A DNA stretch of 64,000 bases from Zeugodacus cucurbitae. Taxonomy: Eukaryota > Arthropoda > Insecta > Diptera > Tephritidae. A program made the translations under genes and the position numbers. The first letter of the stretch is position 1, and the number at the start of each line of letters is the position of its first letter. The notes beneath the pieces are model-generated. The model ran no database searches. It was given only the letters and a program-made list of their open reading frames with translations, and was not told the DNA's origin. Of the stretch, positions 35,055 to 47,830 are shown in pieces. Where the stretch lies: assembly GCF_028554725.1 (NCBI RefSeq), contig NC_071668.1, forward strand, positions 60,854,232 through 60,918,231, written 5' to 3'.

Positions 35055-35526
35055 AGTAATTTATTTAATATCATTATTGATGCCTTATATTTGTATGACT
35101 ATTTTATAATATATTTTAGTGAACTTTGTGCACGCTTCAGTGATATTTTGCGTTCAAACTTACATTTTCTTCCACTTAAACAAAACCAAATGAGGCTCAG
35201 CTATTTCTGACTATATACTTCCATTGGAACCATTTGAAAATATTATATTTAAATATCATTTCAAAAGATGGCTGTACTTATTTACGTATCTTATTAATTA
35301 TAATTTCAACTCCGCTCGCCTTTTTAATTATCCTTGTTTACTTTTTTTTTACCAAAGATAATTTTTTTTTAACTAAAAAGCCAAATGCTCAAGAACTACA
35401 TTTTTATATATTGATGCGCCTAAGTCTATGCTTTATAATTTATTTTAAAATTTATCTGTTGAAATCGCAGTCATCTGTCGAAAGCTGCAAACCCATTGGG
35501 TATATATTAAATTATTATTAGTAACA

Positions 35527-36614
35527 AGTAAGGAAGGGCTAAGTTCGGGTGTAACCGAACATTTTATACTCTCGCAATTTATTTATTTAACTTTATTTAT
35601 ATTATATAATACACCATTTCACCCACATATGCGTCATTAATATTGTATAAAGTCCATTGAAAGTTGGAAACCATAATATTAGGTTAGAAGCACGATTAAT
35701 GGGGCTGCCACACTATTAACATAGTATTTGTGCAAAGTTCTGCACTGATACCTTCACTAGTGCTTACTTTATATGTTGTAAAGTTAACGATTCAGATCGT
35801 CTTCAAAGTTCTGGTATATAGGAAGTAGGCGCGGTTGTGAAGCGATTTGGCCTATTTTCACAACATATCATTGGGATTTAAGGAAACTATTCCAAACCAA
35901 GTTTCATTGAAATCGGTCGAGTAGTTCCTGAGATATGGTTTTTGACCCATAAGTGGGCGACGCCACATTTTCCATTTTGTAAAAAAAATCTGAGTGCAGC
36001 TTTCATCTGCCATTTCTTGTGTGAAATATAGTGTTTCTGACGTTTTTCGTTAATGAGTTAACCCACTTTTAGTAATTTTCAACCTAACTTTTGTATGGGA
36101 GGTGGGCGTGGTTATGATCCGATTTCTTTGGACTGTATTAGGAAGTGGATAAAAAAACGACTGCAGAAAGTTTGGTTTATATAGCTGCATTGGTTTGCAA
36201 AATATGTATAAAAAACTTAGTAGGGGGAGGGGCCACTTCCCTAAAAAAATTACATCTAATATGCCCCTTCATAGTGCGATCCTTCATACCAAATTTTATT
36301 TCCATAGCATTATGTATGGCTTAGTTATGGCACTTTATGTGTTTTCGGTTTTCGCCATTTTGTGGTTGTGGCAGTGCTCCGATTTTGCTCATTTTCATCA
36401 AGATATCTTAGTTTTTACTCAAGTTACAGCTTGCACAGACGGACGGACGGACGGACAGACAGACATTCGGATTTGAACTCCACTCTTCACCCTGATCACT
36501 TTGGTATATATAACCCTATATCTAACTCGTTTAGTTTTGGGTGTTACAAACAACCGTTATGTGAACAAAACTATAATACTCTCTTTAGCAACAATTGTTG
36601 CGAGAGTATAAAAA
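35527..36614 (+). repeat. Foldback-like element (unit 5)
   Basis: Shares the unit 4 deletion and the private g-to-c change in ggcagtgctccg. Confidence 0.75.
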
Positions 36615-36857
36615 TTACAGCAGCAAATATTGCAATAACCCACCAACTAACCGACCTAACGCCTCGATATCATCCTTATCGCATTCCCACAGTTTTCTCG
36701 CACAATTCGCGATCAACTCCTGTGTGATGCCGATTTTCGCCTTGTTAAGCGCTACAATGTTGCGACGTCGACGACAAAGTTCTTCGCGATACACGTATGT
36801 ATTGTATGGTAAATATGACTTGGCGTGAGATGAATTCGTTATTGATATTTTGTTCAC
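36615..36857 (-). CDS. B-family frame (unit 5)
   Basis: Same protein as unit 4 (Q61K); one further synonymous change. Confidence 0.45.
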   Translation of the reverse strand: MNKISITNSSHAKSYLPYNTYVYREELCRRRRNIVALNKAKIGITQELIANCARKLWECDKDDIEALGRLVGGLLQYLLL

Positions 36858-36890
36858 AGTTTATGTTCTTTCTATATACGATATGGTTAG

Positions 36891-37006
36891 TGACTATGGT
36901 TTCGCTGTAAAGGGCGTGAATTATATACTTTGAGTCAGGTAGTTTACTTTGGAAAGTTGCAGAAGCTCCCTCTGCTAGGTGATTATATTTAAAGGTCAGC
37001 TACCTG
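36891..37006 (-). promoter_or_regulatory. B promoter (unit 5)
   Basis: Motifs kept as in unit 2. Confidence 0.55.
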
Positions 37007-37809
37007 CGCTAAGCTGGTTGACTTAACGTCTAAAAAACGGAACATTCCCCATAAAATTTCCCAAAATGCAATTTAGAAACATAATTAAACTAAAATGAGA
37101 ATGAATGAAAATATTTGAAAACTTAAAAAGGAGTGTTCTGGAGAAACTAAATGCTGGGCTTACCAAAATTGTACAAAGAGATATTAATGGATTCCAAGAA
37201 GAGTTTAAAAGGGTAGATTGACATTGATTAAGTAAATTTTAAAAGTTCGTACTCTGAAGAAAAAGTGTCTATAATACACATTCCTTGAATGTATTATAGT
37301 TTTGTTTTGCTGAATAGCTAGTAAATATAATTATTTAATTATAATTAAATATAATTATTAATAACTTTTTGTCTAAAACATATAAATCTTTTAAATGTCA
37401 TCATCGAAGATTATCTTCCCTCATGTTGTAGCTATACAAATGGTCGCCCGTTCATTCACCGAAGTCCATAAATCTTCTACAGAACATTATATTAAAACAT
37501 GTTTAATAGCAAATGACATATGTCTGGGTTCTTGTTTATCCTAACCAAATATCAGTCTCACATGTCGAACCCAAGATTTATCTTGACTCCTCACAGGAAA
37601 TCCAAAATTGCCACTGTTCAATTAATGACGTTAAATATCAACGCTGAAATTTAAAAGTTAATTCTCCACACACATAACAAAAACGGTCGGTATTAAAACA
37701 CTTCCGTGCTATATTTACGATGTAACAAACGAATTTATACTGTAGATTAGTTGAACAATATACGAGTATATAAGGTCAGAGATAAATATGTGGGTGTCCC
37801 AAAAAATGG

Positions 37810-38064
37810 ATGCGATGGAAACAAAACAATTATATAATTACTCACATTTTATATGGTTTTAGTTCCGGGAGATTTGTGTTAAGTTCGACACCAGAATATT
37901 CCGTACATGGAAGTGTCAGGTTGTATCTCGTCTCAGCCGAAAGGAACGATACTTTAGTGGAACAATTAAAGTTCGAGGATAGCATCTGTCTACTACACTC
38001 ACTTGCAATCGGTGTGATTACTGGGCTTCAGTTCTCCAAGCTATCAAACGACTTCCCTCAGTGA
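37810..38064 (+). pseudogene. RMND1/DUF155-like fragment (unit 5)
   Basis: Open; carries F to L in VEQLKFED, shared only with unit 7. Confidence 0.4.
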
Positions 38065-38324
38065 AAAACTCGGAGTCGTCTGACATGCATCCATTATTAA
38101 TACGTTCAAAAATTCTAGAAACAGTTCGGCCAGGCATTTACCATCCCATTTTTATGAGATCGCGAAATGTTTCTGAAATTCCATGAATCATCAATTATCT
38201 GTAGGTTTAGGTATAAGAGGCGTTGCTAATAATTTCTAAGAAAAAATTATGGTTTATCCATTGTGTGAAGCAAAAATCGCACTCGGCACACTTCGCGTAT
38301 TTTAACGAACCCAACGAAAGCGAA

Positions 38325-38408
38325 CACCTGTAAAGTCAACACAGGCAATATCTTATACCTGCGCTAAGGTGGATATAAAGATTGAGTGCCGACGAGATAA
38401 GCCATTCA
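38325..38408 (+). promoter_or_regulatory. Gene A promoter (unit 5)
   Basis: Motifs as in unit 2. Confidence 0.6.
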
Positions 38409-38469
38409 CTTTACTAAAGTCCAAAGTACAACTCATTTACGGTTTACAACAACAAACAAATAATTTAAT

Positions 38470-38823
38470 ATGGAAACACCCACTACAAAGTCTACACTGA
38501 CTTATAAGTTGCTCTGCTATCGGCAGGAACTTCGACGTCCACGTCCTGTTGCCAAAAAACTTATCGATACAAAAATTGATGTGACCATTGGTTTAATCGG
38601 AGAATGCTGCAACAATATTGAGTACAGCGATTGGAATGACTTAGATGCGTTTATAAGGCAAGCGAAGTTTCGCAAATTTTTATGTAACGCTAGAGAACGC
38701 TTGTGGCCCAAAGGCGACTCTGATGACGAAGAAGAAGAGGAAGATGCCGAGGAAAAGGCAAAAGTCAACAAACTTGTTTTGGATCATATTAAGAAAAGCG
38801 TTAAAAAAATGGATTTTTTATAG
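38470..38823 (+). CDS. Gene A (unit 5)
   Basis: Common protein, with GAA instead of GAG at codon 2, a silent change shared with unit 7. Confidence 0.85.
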   Translation: METPTTKSTLTYKLLCYRQELRRPRPVAKKLIDTKIDVTIGLIGECCNNIEYSDWNDLDAFIRQAKFRKFLCNARERLWPKGDSDDEEEEEDAEEKAKVNKLVLDHIKKSVKKMDFL

Positions 38824-39595
38824 ATGTGTTACTAGTTACCTCTTACCTATTGTATAAGATTTTATTTTAATAAATATTTGTTTAAGAATACATTTGGTTT
38901 TTAATAATATTTTAACATAATGGTTGATGATTTCTCATTATATCCTTTTAACGGTCTTCGAAACAATATATTTTACTAAATATTATTATTACTGGTTTAA
39001 CAGTTGTAAGACATTACCAGAATCGGAAGGGAATCCCGAACAACAAAATTTGATTTGATGGACAGCTGTTGCGGACCAGACCTAATATTAGTGTCATTTG
39101 AATGTCGGCGTTCATAATACGAAATCACCTACAGTAACTTCGGTTACCCATTGCTTAGAAATTTGGAATGAATGGTGATAAGAAATGGCAAGGAAGTGTT
39201 TAACTTCTTGAAAAAGGGGGAATATCATTTAATGAGGGATCTGGTTAGCGTTCCGCTTTGTTTAGGGCGATAATGCCGACAGAGCCATAATGAAGCTTTT
39301 CTACTTGCGGCCCCTAGCGAATGGGGACGATTATTCCGTATAAGGAAGACAATCGTCATGAACTTCAAGCTTTGGTGCGTTTTCGGGAGTCCTCCAACAG
39401 TGATGGTAAGGACAGTTGTGTTTCAATTTTATTTTATTTGGATAATAAATAAAGTTTACGCATTCCTATTAATTTACTAATTTAGTAAGTGAACTGAACG
39501 CCGATTTGTCAGGGACTTGCAATAAACTTTCGCTATATTAAAATACATTATACAGCCTTTATTATTATTATTTTGCCACTATCCCCTTCATTTAA

Positions 39596-40155
39596 CCCTA
39601 GAAAAATAACGTACGTCGAAACGACGTACACATTTTTTTTACGCTCTCACACTTTTATGTGTCTACTGAGCAACTTCTTGCGCTCATTTATCTCAGTCGG
39701 TAGCAGCAGTTTATTGGTAGTGGTTGATTTTTTGCGGTGAGTATTTTCTTATCTGAGTTATGATCAAATCGTACGTCGAAAAGACGTATCGTTACCTTTA
39801 GTGTGACTTTTTGGTATATATATATTTTGCATATAATATTGCTTGACTTTATTTTTTTTGTTCTAAAACAATATAAAAAGAATTATTTTGTAAACAAAAT
39901 AAATAAAAAATTTGTTAACCTAGATTTAAGAACGAAAATTGCACCTATTTCTGAAGACTGCATTATTTTTGCTACTTTTTATGAAAAAAAAAAATGAATT
40001 GCTTTATAAATTTTATATTATCTTTAATTTTATGATTACTTGTTTCAAAATGAACTGAAAATGAATGAAATAAATGATCTCAGTTAAAAAAACAAACAGT
40101 TTTTATATTTTTAGGAAGCTCTAAATCATAATGACGTATCGTTATCTTTCTAGGG
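39596..40155. mobile_element. piggyBac-type MITE (unit 5)
   Basis: 560 bases flanked by TTAA duplications (39592-39595 and 40156-40159). Ends are CCCTAGAAA and TTTCTAGGG, the canonical piggyBac superfamily terminus. Subterminal motifs tacgtcgaaacgacgta and cgtcgaaaagacgta form inverted palindromes. It has no transposase, so it depends on an autonomous relative. Units 1-4 have a single TTAA here, which shows the empty site. Confidence 0.92.
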
Positions 40156-40159
40156 TTAA

Positions 40160-40730
40160 AAGAAACCCCAATTATAAGGTATATGGGAGCTTATTTTTTC
40201 TATAAAAATATATTAGAAGCACCGAGATCATCATGCTCGCTTGAAAACTTGTGGTTCGATTTTGACGATTTTTTGAACTAGTACTTACTTTATATATTGC
40301 AAAGTGATCGATCCAGAGGGACTTCATAGTTCTGGTATATACGTACGTATGTAGGAAGTAAGCGTGGTTGTAAACTGTAAGCTTTGGAATATTTTCGTAA
40401 AATACTATTGTTTCCAGAAAAATATGAGGAACCGAATTTCATTGAAATTTGTCGATAAGTTTCAGAGTTGTGGTTTTTCACCCATAAGTGGACGAAGTCA
40501 CGCTCATTTAAAATGTTGTATACCAATTTGAATGCAGCCCTTCTATACCATCTATACACTGATATTTAAGGTTTCTGGTGTTTTTCCTTACTGAAATAAA
40601 GCGTCTTTAAGAATTTTCAACATAACCTTTGAATGGGAGGTGGGCGTAGTTATAATCCGATTTCATCCACTGAATAAAGAAATGCCTAAAAAACGCGACT
40701 TTGGAGAGTTTGGTTGATATAAATTTAGTA
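40160..40730 (+). repeat. Older foldback-family repeat (unit 5)
   Basis: Shorter at its left end than in units 1-4 (a deletion removes tttgacccttttttggcacgg and following bases). Confidence 0.65.
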
Positions 40731-41198
40731 ATTTATTTAATATCATTATTGATGCCTTATATTTGTATGACTATTTTATAATATATTTTAGTGAACTTTG
40801 TGCACGCTTCAGTGATATTTTGCGTTCAAACTTACATTTTCTTCCACTTAAACAAAACCAAATGAGGCTCAGCTATTTCTGACTATATACTTCCATTGGA
40901 ACCATTTGAAAATATTATATTTAAATATCATTTCAAAAGATGGCTGTACTTATTTACGTATCTTATTAATTATAATTTCAACTCCGCTCGCCTTTTTAAT
41001 TATCCTTGTTTACTTTTTTTTTACCAAAGATAATTTTTTTTTAACTAAAAAGCCAAATGCTCAAGAACTACATTTTTATATATTGATGCGCCTAAGTCTA
41101 TGCTTTATAATTTATTTTAAAATTTATCTGTTGAAATCGCAGTCATCTGTCGAAAGCTGCAAACCCATTGGGTATATATTAAATTATTATTAGTAACA

Positions 41199-42339
41199 AG
41201 TAAGGAAGGGCTAAGTTCGGATGTAACCGAACATTTTATACTCTCGCAATTTATTTATTTAACTTTATTTATATTATATAATACACAATTTGACCCACAT
41301 ATGCGTCATTAATATTGTATAAAGTCCATTGAAAGTTGGAAACCATAATATTAGGTTAGAAGCACGATTAATGGGACCTTGAAAACCTATGGTCCGATTT
41401 CGGCGATTTTTAGAATGGGGCTGCCACACTATTAACATAGTATTTGTGCAAAGTTCTGCACTGATACCTTCACTAGTGCTTACTTTATATGTTGTAAAGT
41501 TAACGATTCAGATCGTCTTCAAAGTTCTGGTATATAGGAAGTAGGCGCGGTTGTGAAGCGATTTGGCCTATTTTCACAACATATCATTGGGATTTAAGGA
41601 AACTATTCCAAACCAAGTTTCATTGAAATCGGTCGAGTAGTTCCTGAGATATGGTTTTTGACCCATAAGTGGGCGACGCCACATTTTCCATTTTGTAAAA
41701 AAAATCTGAGTGCAGCTTTCATCTGCCATTTCTTGTGTGAAATATAGTGTTTCTGACGTTTTTCGTTAATGAGATAACCCACTTTTAGTAATTTTAAACC
41801 TAACTTTTGTATGGGAGGTGGGCGTGGTTATGATCCGATTTCTTTGGACTGTATTAGGAAGTGGCTAAAAAAAACGACTGCAGAAAGTTTGGTTTATATA
41901 GCTGCATTGGTTTGCAAAATATGTATAAAAAACTTAGTAAAAACTTAGGGGGAGGGGCCACTTCCCTAAAAAAATTACATCTAATATGCCCCTTCATAGT
42001 GCCATCCTTCATACCAAATTTTATTTCCATAGCATTATGTATGGCTTAGTTATGGCACTTTATGTGTTTTCGGTTTTCGCCATTTTGTGGTTGTGGCAGT
42101 GGTCCGATTTTGCTCATTTTCATCAAGATATCTTAGTTTTTACTCAAGTTACAGCTTGCACAGACGGACGGACGGACGGACAGACAGACATTCGGATTTG
42201 AACTCCACTCTTCACCCTGATCACTTTGGTATATATAACCCTATATCTAACTCGTTTAGTTTTGGGTGTTACAAACAACCGTTATGTGAACAAAACTATA
42301 ATACTCTCTTTAGCAACAATTGTTGCGAGAGTATAAAAA
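41199..42339 (+). repeat. Foldback-like element (unit 6)
   Basis: Has a private small duplication, aaacttagtaaaaacttag, near 41925-41948, shared with unit 7. Confidence 0.75.
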
Positions 42340-42582
42340 TTACAGCAGCAAATATTGCAATAACCCACCAACTAACCGACCTAACGCCTCGATATCATCC
42401 TGGTCGCATTCCCACAGTTTTCTCGCACAATTCGCGATCAACTCCTGTGTGATGCCGATTTTCGCCTTGTTAAGCGCTACAATGTTGCGACGTCGACGAC
42501 AAAGTTCTTCGCGATAGACGTATGTATTGTATGGTAAATATGACTTGGCGTGAGATGAATTCGTTATTGATATTTTGTTCAC
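42340..42582 (-). CDS. B-family frame (unit 6)
   Basis: Same protein as unit 2; GTG first codon. Confidence 0.45.
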   Translation of the reverse strand: MNKISITNSSHAKSYLPYNTYVYREELCRRRRNIVALNKAKIGITQELIANCARKLWECDQDDIEALGRLVGGLLQYLLL

Positions 42583-42615
42583 AGTTTATGTTCTTTCTAT
42601 ATACGATATGGTTAG

Positions 42616-42731
42616 TGACTATGGTTTCGCTGTAAAGGGCGTGAATTATATACTTTGAGTCAGGTAGTTTACTTTGGAAAGTTGCAGAAGCTCCCTCTGC
42701 TAGGTGATTATATTTAAAGGTCAGCTACCTG
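42616..42731 (-). promoter_or_regulatory. B promoter (unit 6)
   Basis: Motifs kept as in unit 2. Confidence 0.55.
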
Positions 42732-43534
42732 CGCTAAGCTGGTTGACTTAACGTCTAAAAAACGGAACATTCCCCATAAAATTTCCCAAAATGCAATTTA
42801 GAAACATAATTAAACCAAAATGAGAATGAATGAAAATATTTGAAAACTTAAAAAGGAGTGTTCTGGAGAAACTAAATGCTGGGCTTACCAAAATTGTACA
42901 AAGAGATATTAATGGATTCCAAGAAGAGTTTAAAAGGGTAGATTGACATTGATTAAGTAAATTTTAAAAGTTCGTACTCTGAAGAAAAAATGTCCATAAT
43001 ACACATTCCTTGAATGTATTATAGTTTTGTTTTGCTGAATAGCTAGTAAATATAATTATTTAATTATAATTAAATATAATTATTAATAACTTTTTGTCTA
43101 AAACATATAAATCTTTTAAATGTCATCATCGAAGATTATCTTCCCTCATGTTGTAGCTATACAAATGGTCGCCCGTTCATTCACCGAAGTCCATAAATCT
43201 TCTACAGAACATTATATTAAAACATGTTTAATAGCAAATGACATATGTCTGGGTTCTTGTTTATCCTAACCAAATATCAGTCTCACATGTCGAACCCAAG
43301 ATTTATCTTGACTCCTCACAGGAAATCCAAAATTGCCACTGTTCAATTAATGACGTTAAATATCAACGCTGAAATTTAAAAGTTAATTCTCCACACACAT
43401 AACAAAAACGGTCGGTATTAAAACACTTCCGTGCTATATTTACGATGTAACAAACGAATTTATACTGTAGATTAGTTGAACAATATACGAGTATATAAGG
43501 TCAGAGATAAATATGTGGGTGTCCCAAAAAATGG

Positions 43535-43789
43535 ATGCGATGGAAACAAAACAATTATATAATTACTCACATTTTATATGGTTTTAGTTCCGGGAGATTT
43601 GTGTTAAGTTCGACACCAGAATATTCCGTACATGGAAGCGTCAGGTTGTATCTCGTCTCAGCCGAAAGGAACGATACTTTAGTGGAACAATTCAAGTTCG
43701 AGGATAGCATCTGTCTACTACACTCACTTGCAATCGGTGTGATTACTGGGCTTCAGTTCTCCAAGCTATCAAACGACTTCCCTCAGTGA
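43535..43789 (+). pseudogene. RMND1/DUF155-like fragment (unit 6)
   Basis: Open; one silent change (ggaagcgtc). Confidence 0.4.
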
Positions 43790-44049
43790 AAAACTCGGAG
43801 TCGTCTGACATGCATCCATTATTAATACGTTCAAAAATTCTAGAAACAGTTCGGCCAGGCATTTACCATCCCATTTTTATGAGATCGCGAAATGTTTCTG
43901 AAATTCCATGAATCATCAATTATCTGTAGGTTTAGGTATAAGAGACGTTGCTAATAATTTCTAAGAAAAAATTATGGTTTATCCATTGTGTCAAGCAAAA
44001 ATCGCACTCGGCACACTTCGCGTATTTTAACGAACCCAACGAAAGCGAA

Positions 44050-44133
44050 CACCTGTAAAGTCAACACAGGCAATATCTTATACCTGCGCTAAGGTGGATA
44101 TAAAGATTGAGTGCCGACGAGATAAGCCATTCA
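44050..44133 (+). promoter_or_regulatory. Gene A promoter (unit 6)
   Basis: Motifs as in unit 2. Confidence 0.6.
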
Positions 44134-44194
44134 CTTTACTAAAGTCCAAAGTACAACTCATTTACGGTTTACAACAACAAACAAATAATTTAAT

Positions 44195-44548
44195 ATGGAG
44201 ACACCCACTACAAAGTCTACACTGACTTATAAGTTGCTCTGCTATCGGCAGGAACTTCGACGTCCACGTCCTGTTGCCAAAAAACTTATCGATACAAAAA
44301 TTGATGTGACCATTGGTTTAATCGGAGAATGCTGCAACAATATTGAGTACAGCGATTGGAATGACTTAGATGCGTTTATAAGACAAGCGAAGTTTCGCAA
44401 ATTTTTATGTAACGCTAGAGAACGCTTGTGGCCCAAAGGCGACTCTGATGACGAAGAAGAAGAGGAAGATGCCGAGGAAAAGGCAAAAGTCAACAAACTT
44501 GTTTTGGATCATATTAAGAAAAGCGTTAAAAAAATGGATTTTTTATAG
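44195..44548 (+). CDS. Gene A (unit 6)
   Basis: Common protein, with AGA instead of AGG at codon 63, a silent change shared with units 7 and 8. Confidence 0.85.
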   Translation: METPTTKSTLTYKLLCYRQELRRPRPVAKKLIDTKIDVTIGLIGECCNNIEYSDWNDLDAFIRQAKFRKFLCNARERLWPKGDSDDEEEEEDAEEKAKVNKLVLDHIKKSVKKMDFL

Positions 44549-45318
44549 ATGTGTTACTAGTTACCTCTTACCTATTGTATAAGATTTTATTTTAATAAAT
44601 ATTTGTTTAAGAATACATTTGGTTTTTAATAATATTTTAACATAATGGTTGATGATTTCTCATTATATCCTTTTAACGGTCTTCGAAACAATATATTTTA
44701 CTAAATATTATTATTACTGGTTTAACAGTTGTAAGACATTACCAGAATCGGAAGGGAATCCCGAACAACAAAATTTGATTTGATGGACAGCTGTTGCGGA
44801 CCAGACCTAATATTAGTGTCATTTGAATGTCGGCGTTCATAATACGAAATCACCTACAGTAACTTCGGCTACCCTTTGCTTAGAAATTTGGAATGAATGG
44901 TGATAAGAAATGGCAAGGAAGTGTTTAACTTCTTGAAAAAGGGGGAATATCATTTAATGAGGGATCTGGTTAGCGTTCCGCTTTGTTTAGGGCGATAATG
45001 CCGACAGAGCCATAATGAAGATTTTCTACTTGCGGCCCCTAGCGAATGGTGACTTATTCCGTATAAGGAAGACAATCGTCATGAACTTCAAGCTTTGGTG
45101 CGTTTTCGGGAGTCCTCCAACAGTGATGGTAAGGACAGTTGTGTTTCAATTTTATTTTATTTGGATAATAAATAAAGTTTACGCATTCCTATTAATTTAC
45201 TAATTTAGTAAGTGAACTGAACGCCGATTTGTCAGGGATTTGCAATAAACTTTCGCTATATTAAAATACATTATACAGCCTTTATTATTATTATTTTGCC
45301 ACTATCCCCTTCATTTAA

Positions 45319-45884
45319 CCCTAGAAAAATAACGTACGTCGAAACGACGTACACATTTTTTTTACGCTCTCACACTTTTATGTGTCTACTGAGCAACTTC
45401 TTGCGCTCATTTATCTCAGTCGGTAGCAGCAGTTTATTGGTAGTGGTTGATTTTTTGCGGTGAGTATTTTCTTATCTGAGTTATGATCAAATCGTACGTC
45501 GAAAAGACGTATCGTTACCTTTAGTGTGACTTTTTGGTATATATATATTTTGCATATAATATTGCTCGACTTTATTTTTTTTTTTGTTCTAAAACAATAT
45601 ACAAAGAATTATTTTGTAAACAAAATAAATAAAAAATTTGTTAACCTAGATTTAAGAACGAAAATTGCACCTATTTCTGAAGACTGCATTATTTTTGCTA
45701 CTTTTTATGAAAAAAAAAAAAAATGAATTGCTTTATAAATTTTATATTATCTTTAATTTTATGATTACTTGTTTCAAAATGAACTGAAAATGAATGAAAT
45801 AAATGATCTCAGTTAAAAAAACAAACAGTTTTTATATTTTTAGGAAGCTCTAAATCATAATGACGTATCGTTATCTTTCTAGGG
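45319..45884. mobile_element. piggyBac-type MITE (unit 6)
   Basis: 566 bases between TTAA at 45315-45318 and 45885-45888; same insertion as in unit 5, with a longer internal A run. Confidence 0.92.
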
Positions 45885-45888
45885 TTAA

Positions 45889-46056
45889 AAGAAACCCCAA
45901 TTATAAGGTATATGGGAGCTTATTTTTTCTATAAAAATATATTAGAAGCACCGAGATCATCATGCTCGCTTGAAAACTTGTGGTTCGATTTTGACGATTT
46001 TTTGAACTAGTACTTACTTTATATATTGCAAAGTGATCGATCCAGAGGGACTTCAT
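45889..46056 (+). repeat. Older foldback-family repeat, left part (unit 6)
   Basis: Interrupted at acttcat by the RTE insertion; it resumes at 47427. Confidence 0.65.
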
Positions 46057-47426
46057 GTATGTATGTGATTGGCGTTGCAACCGTTTAGCCGGTTATAGCC
46101 GAATCGACGATAGTGCGCCACCTGTCTCTCTCCTTTGCAGTTCGGCGCCAGTTGGAGATCCCAAGTGTAACCAGGTCGCTCTCCACCTGGTCCCTCCAAC
46201 GGAGTGGAGGCCTTCCCCTTCCTCGGCTTCCTCCGGCGGGTACTGCATCGAACACTTTCAGGGCTGGAGTGTTTTCGTCCATTCGGACAACATGACCTAG
46301 CCAGCGTAGCCGCTGTCTTTTTATTCGCTGAACTATGTCAATGTCGTCGTATAACTCGTACAGCTCATCGTTCCATCGTCTGCGGTATTCGCCGTTGCCA
46401 ATGTTCTGAGGACCATAAATCTTGCGCAAAATTTTCCTCTCGAAAACTCCTAGTGTCGTCTCATCTGATGTTGACATCGTCCAAGCTTCTGCACCGTAAA
46501 GCAGGACGGGAATGATAAGTGACTTGTAGAGCTTGATTTTGGTTCGTCGAGAGAGGACTTTACTGTTCAATTGCCTACTCAGTCCAAAGTAGCACCTGTT
46601 GGCAAGAGTTATTCTGCGCTGGATTTCGAGGCTGACATTGTTCGTGTTGTTGATGCTGGTTCCCAGGTATACGAAATTATCTACGACCTCGAAGTTATGA
46701 CTGTCAACAGTGACGTGGGAGCCAAGACGCGAATGCGCCGACTGTTTGTTTGATGACAGGAGATATTTCGTCTTGTCCTCATTCACCTCCAGACCCATTC
46801 GCTTCGCCTCCTTATCCATGCGGGAAAAAGCAGAACAAACGGCACGGTTGTTGCTTCCGATGATATCAATATCATCGGCGTACGCCAGGAGCTGTACACT
46901 CTTGTAGAAGATTGTACCTTCTCGGTTTAGCTCTGCAGCTCTTATAATTTTTTCCAGCATCAGGTTAAAGAAATCGCACGATAGTGAGTCACCTTGTCTG
47001 AAACCTCGTTTGGTATCGAACGGCTCGGAGAGGTCCTTCCCAATCATGACGGAGCTTTTGGTGTTGCTCAACGTCAATTTACACAGCCGTATTAGTTTTG
47101 CGGGGATACCAAATTCAGACATCGCGGCGTAAAGGCAACTCCTTTTCGTGCTGTCGAAAGCAGCTTTAAAATCGACAAAAAGGTGGTGTGTGTCGATCCT
47201 CTTTTCTCGGGTCTTTTCCAAGATTTGGCGCATGGTGAATATCTGGTCAGTTGTCGATTTTCCAGGTCTAAAGCCACACTGATAAGGTCCAATCAGTTTG
47301 TTGACGGTGGGCTTTAGTCTTTCACACAATACGCTCGATAGAACCTTGTATGCGATATTTAGGAGGCTGATCCCACGGTAATTGGCGCAGATTGTGGGAT
47401 CTCCCTTTTTATGGATTGGGCAGAGC
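46057..47426 (-). mobile_element. 5'-truncated RTE with 7-base target duplication (unit 6)
   Basis: 1370 bases between acttcat at 46050-46056 and 47427-47433. The uninterrupted site is visible in unit 5 (gggacttcatagttctgg). Only the reverse transcriptase and C-terminal region remain; the endonuclease and 5' UTR are absent, the usual result of incomplete reverse transcription. Confidence 0.93.
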
Positions 47427-47548
47427 ACTTCATAGTTCTGGTATATACGTACGTATGTAGGAAGTAAGCGTGGTTGTAAACTGTAAGCTTTGGAATATTT
47501 TCGTAAAATACTATTGTTTCCAGAAAAATATGAGGAACCGAATTTCAT
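46085..47548 (-). CDS. Chimeric ORF: repeat-derived leader plus RTE reverse transcriptase (unit 6)
   Basis: From the ATG complement at 47546-47548 a 487-codon frame runs out of the older repeat (about 41 residues, including [20 protein letters not shown]) and in frame into the truncated RTE at [11 protein letters not shown]. It keeps [29 protein letters not shown] and YADDIDII. The open frame extends 39 codons further 5' to a GTG. No endonuclease is present. Nothing shows that it is expressed; the leader is probably noncoding repeat sequence that happens to be open. Confidence 0.4.
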   Translation of the reverse strand: MKFGSSYFSGNNSILRKYSKAYSLQPRLLPTYVRIYQNYEVLCPIHKKGDPTICANYRGISLLNIAYKVLSSVLCERLKPTVNKLIGPYQCGFRPGKSTTDQIFTMRQILEKTREKRIDTHHLFVDFKAAFDSTKRSCLYAAMSEFGIPAKLIRLCKLTLSNTKSSVMIGKDLSEPFDTKRGFRQGDSLSCDFFNLMLEKIIRAAELNREGTIFYKSVQLLAYADDIDIIGSNNRAVCSAFSRMDKEAKRMGLEVNEDKTKYLLSSNKQSAHSRLGSHVTVDSHNFEVVDNFVYLGTSINNTNNVSLEIQRRITLANRCYFGLSRQLNSKVLSRRTKIKLYKSLIIPVLLYGAEAWTMSTSDETTLGVFERKILRKIYGPQNIGNGEYRRRWNDELYELYDDIDIVQRIKRQRLRWLGHVVRMDENTPALKVFDAVPAGGSRGRGRPPLRWRDQVESDLVTLGISNWRRTAKERDRWRTIVDSAITG

Positions 47549-47830
47549 TGAAATTTGTTGATAAGTTTCAGAGTTGTGGTTTTTCACCCATAAGTGGACG
47601 AAGTCACGCTCATTTAAAATGTTGTATACCAATTTGAATGCAGCCCTTCTATACCATCTATACACTGATATTTAAGGTTTCTGGTGTTTTTCCTTACTGA
47701 AATAAAGCGTCTTTAAGAATTTTCAACATAACCTTTGAATGGGAGGTGGGCGTAGTTATAATCCGATTTCATCCACTGAATAAAGAAATGCCTAAAAAAC
47801 GCGACTTTGGAGAGTTTGGTTGATATAAAT
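47427..47830 (+). repeat. Older foldback-family repeat, right part (unit 6)
   Basis: Continuation of 45889-46056 after the RTE insertion. Confidence 0.65.
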
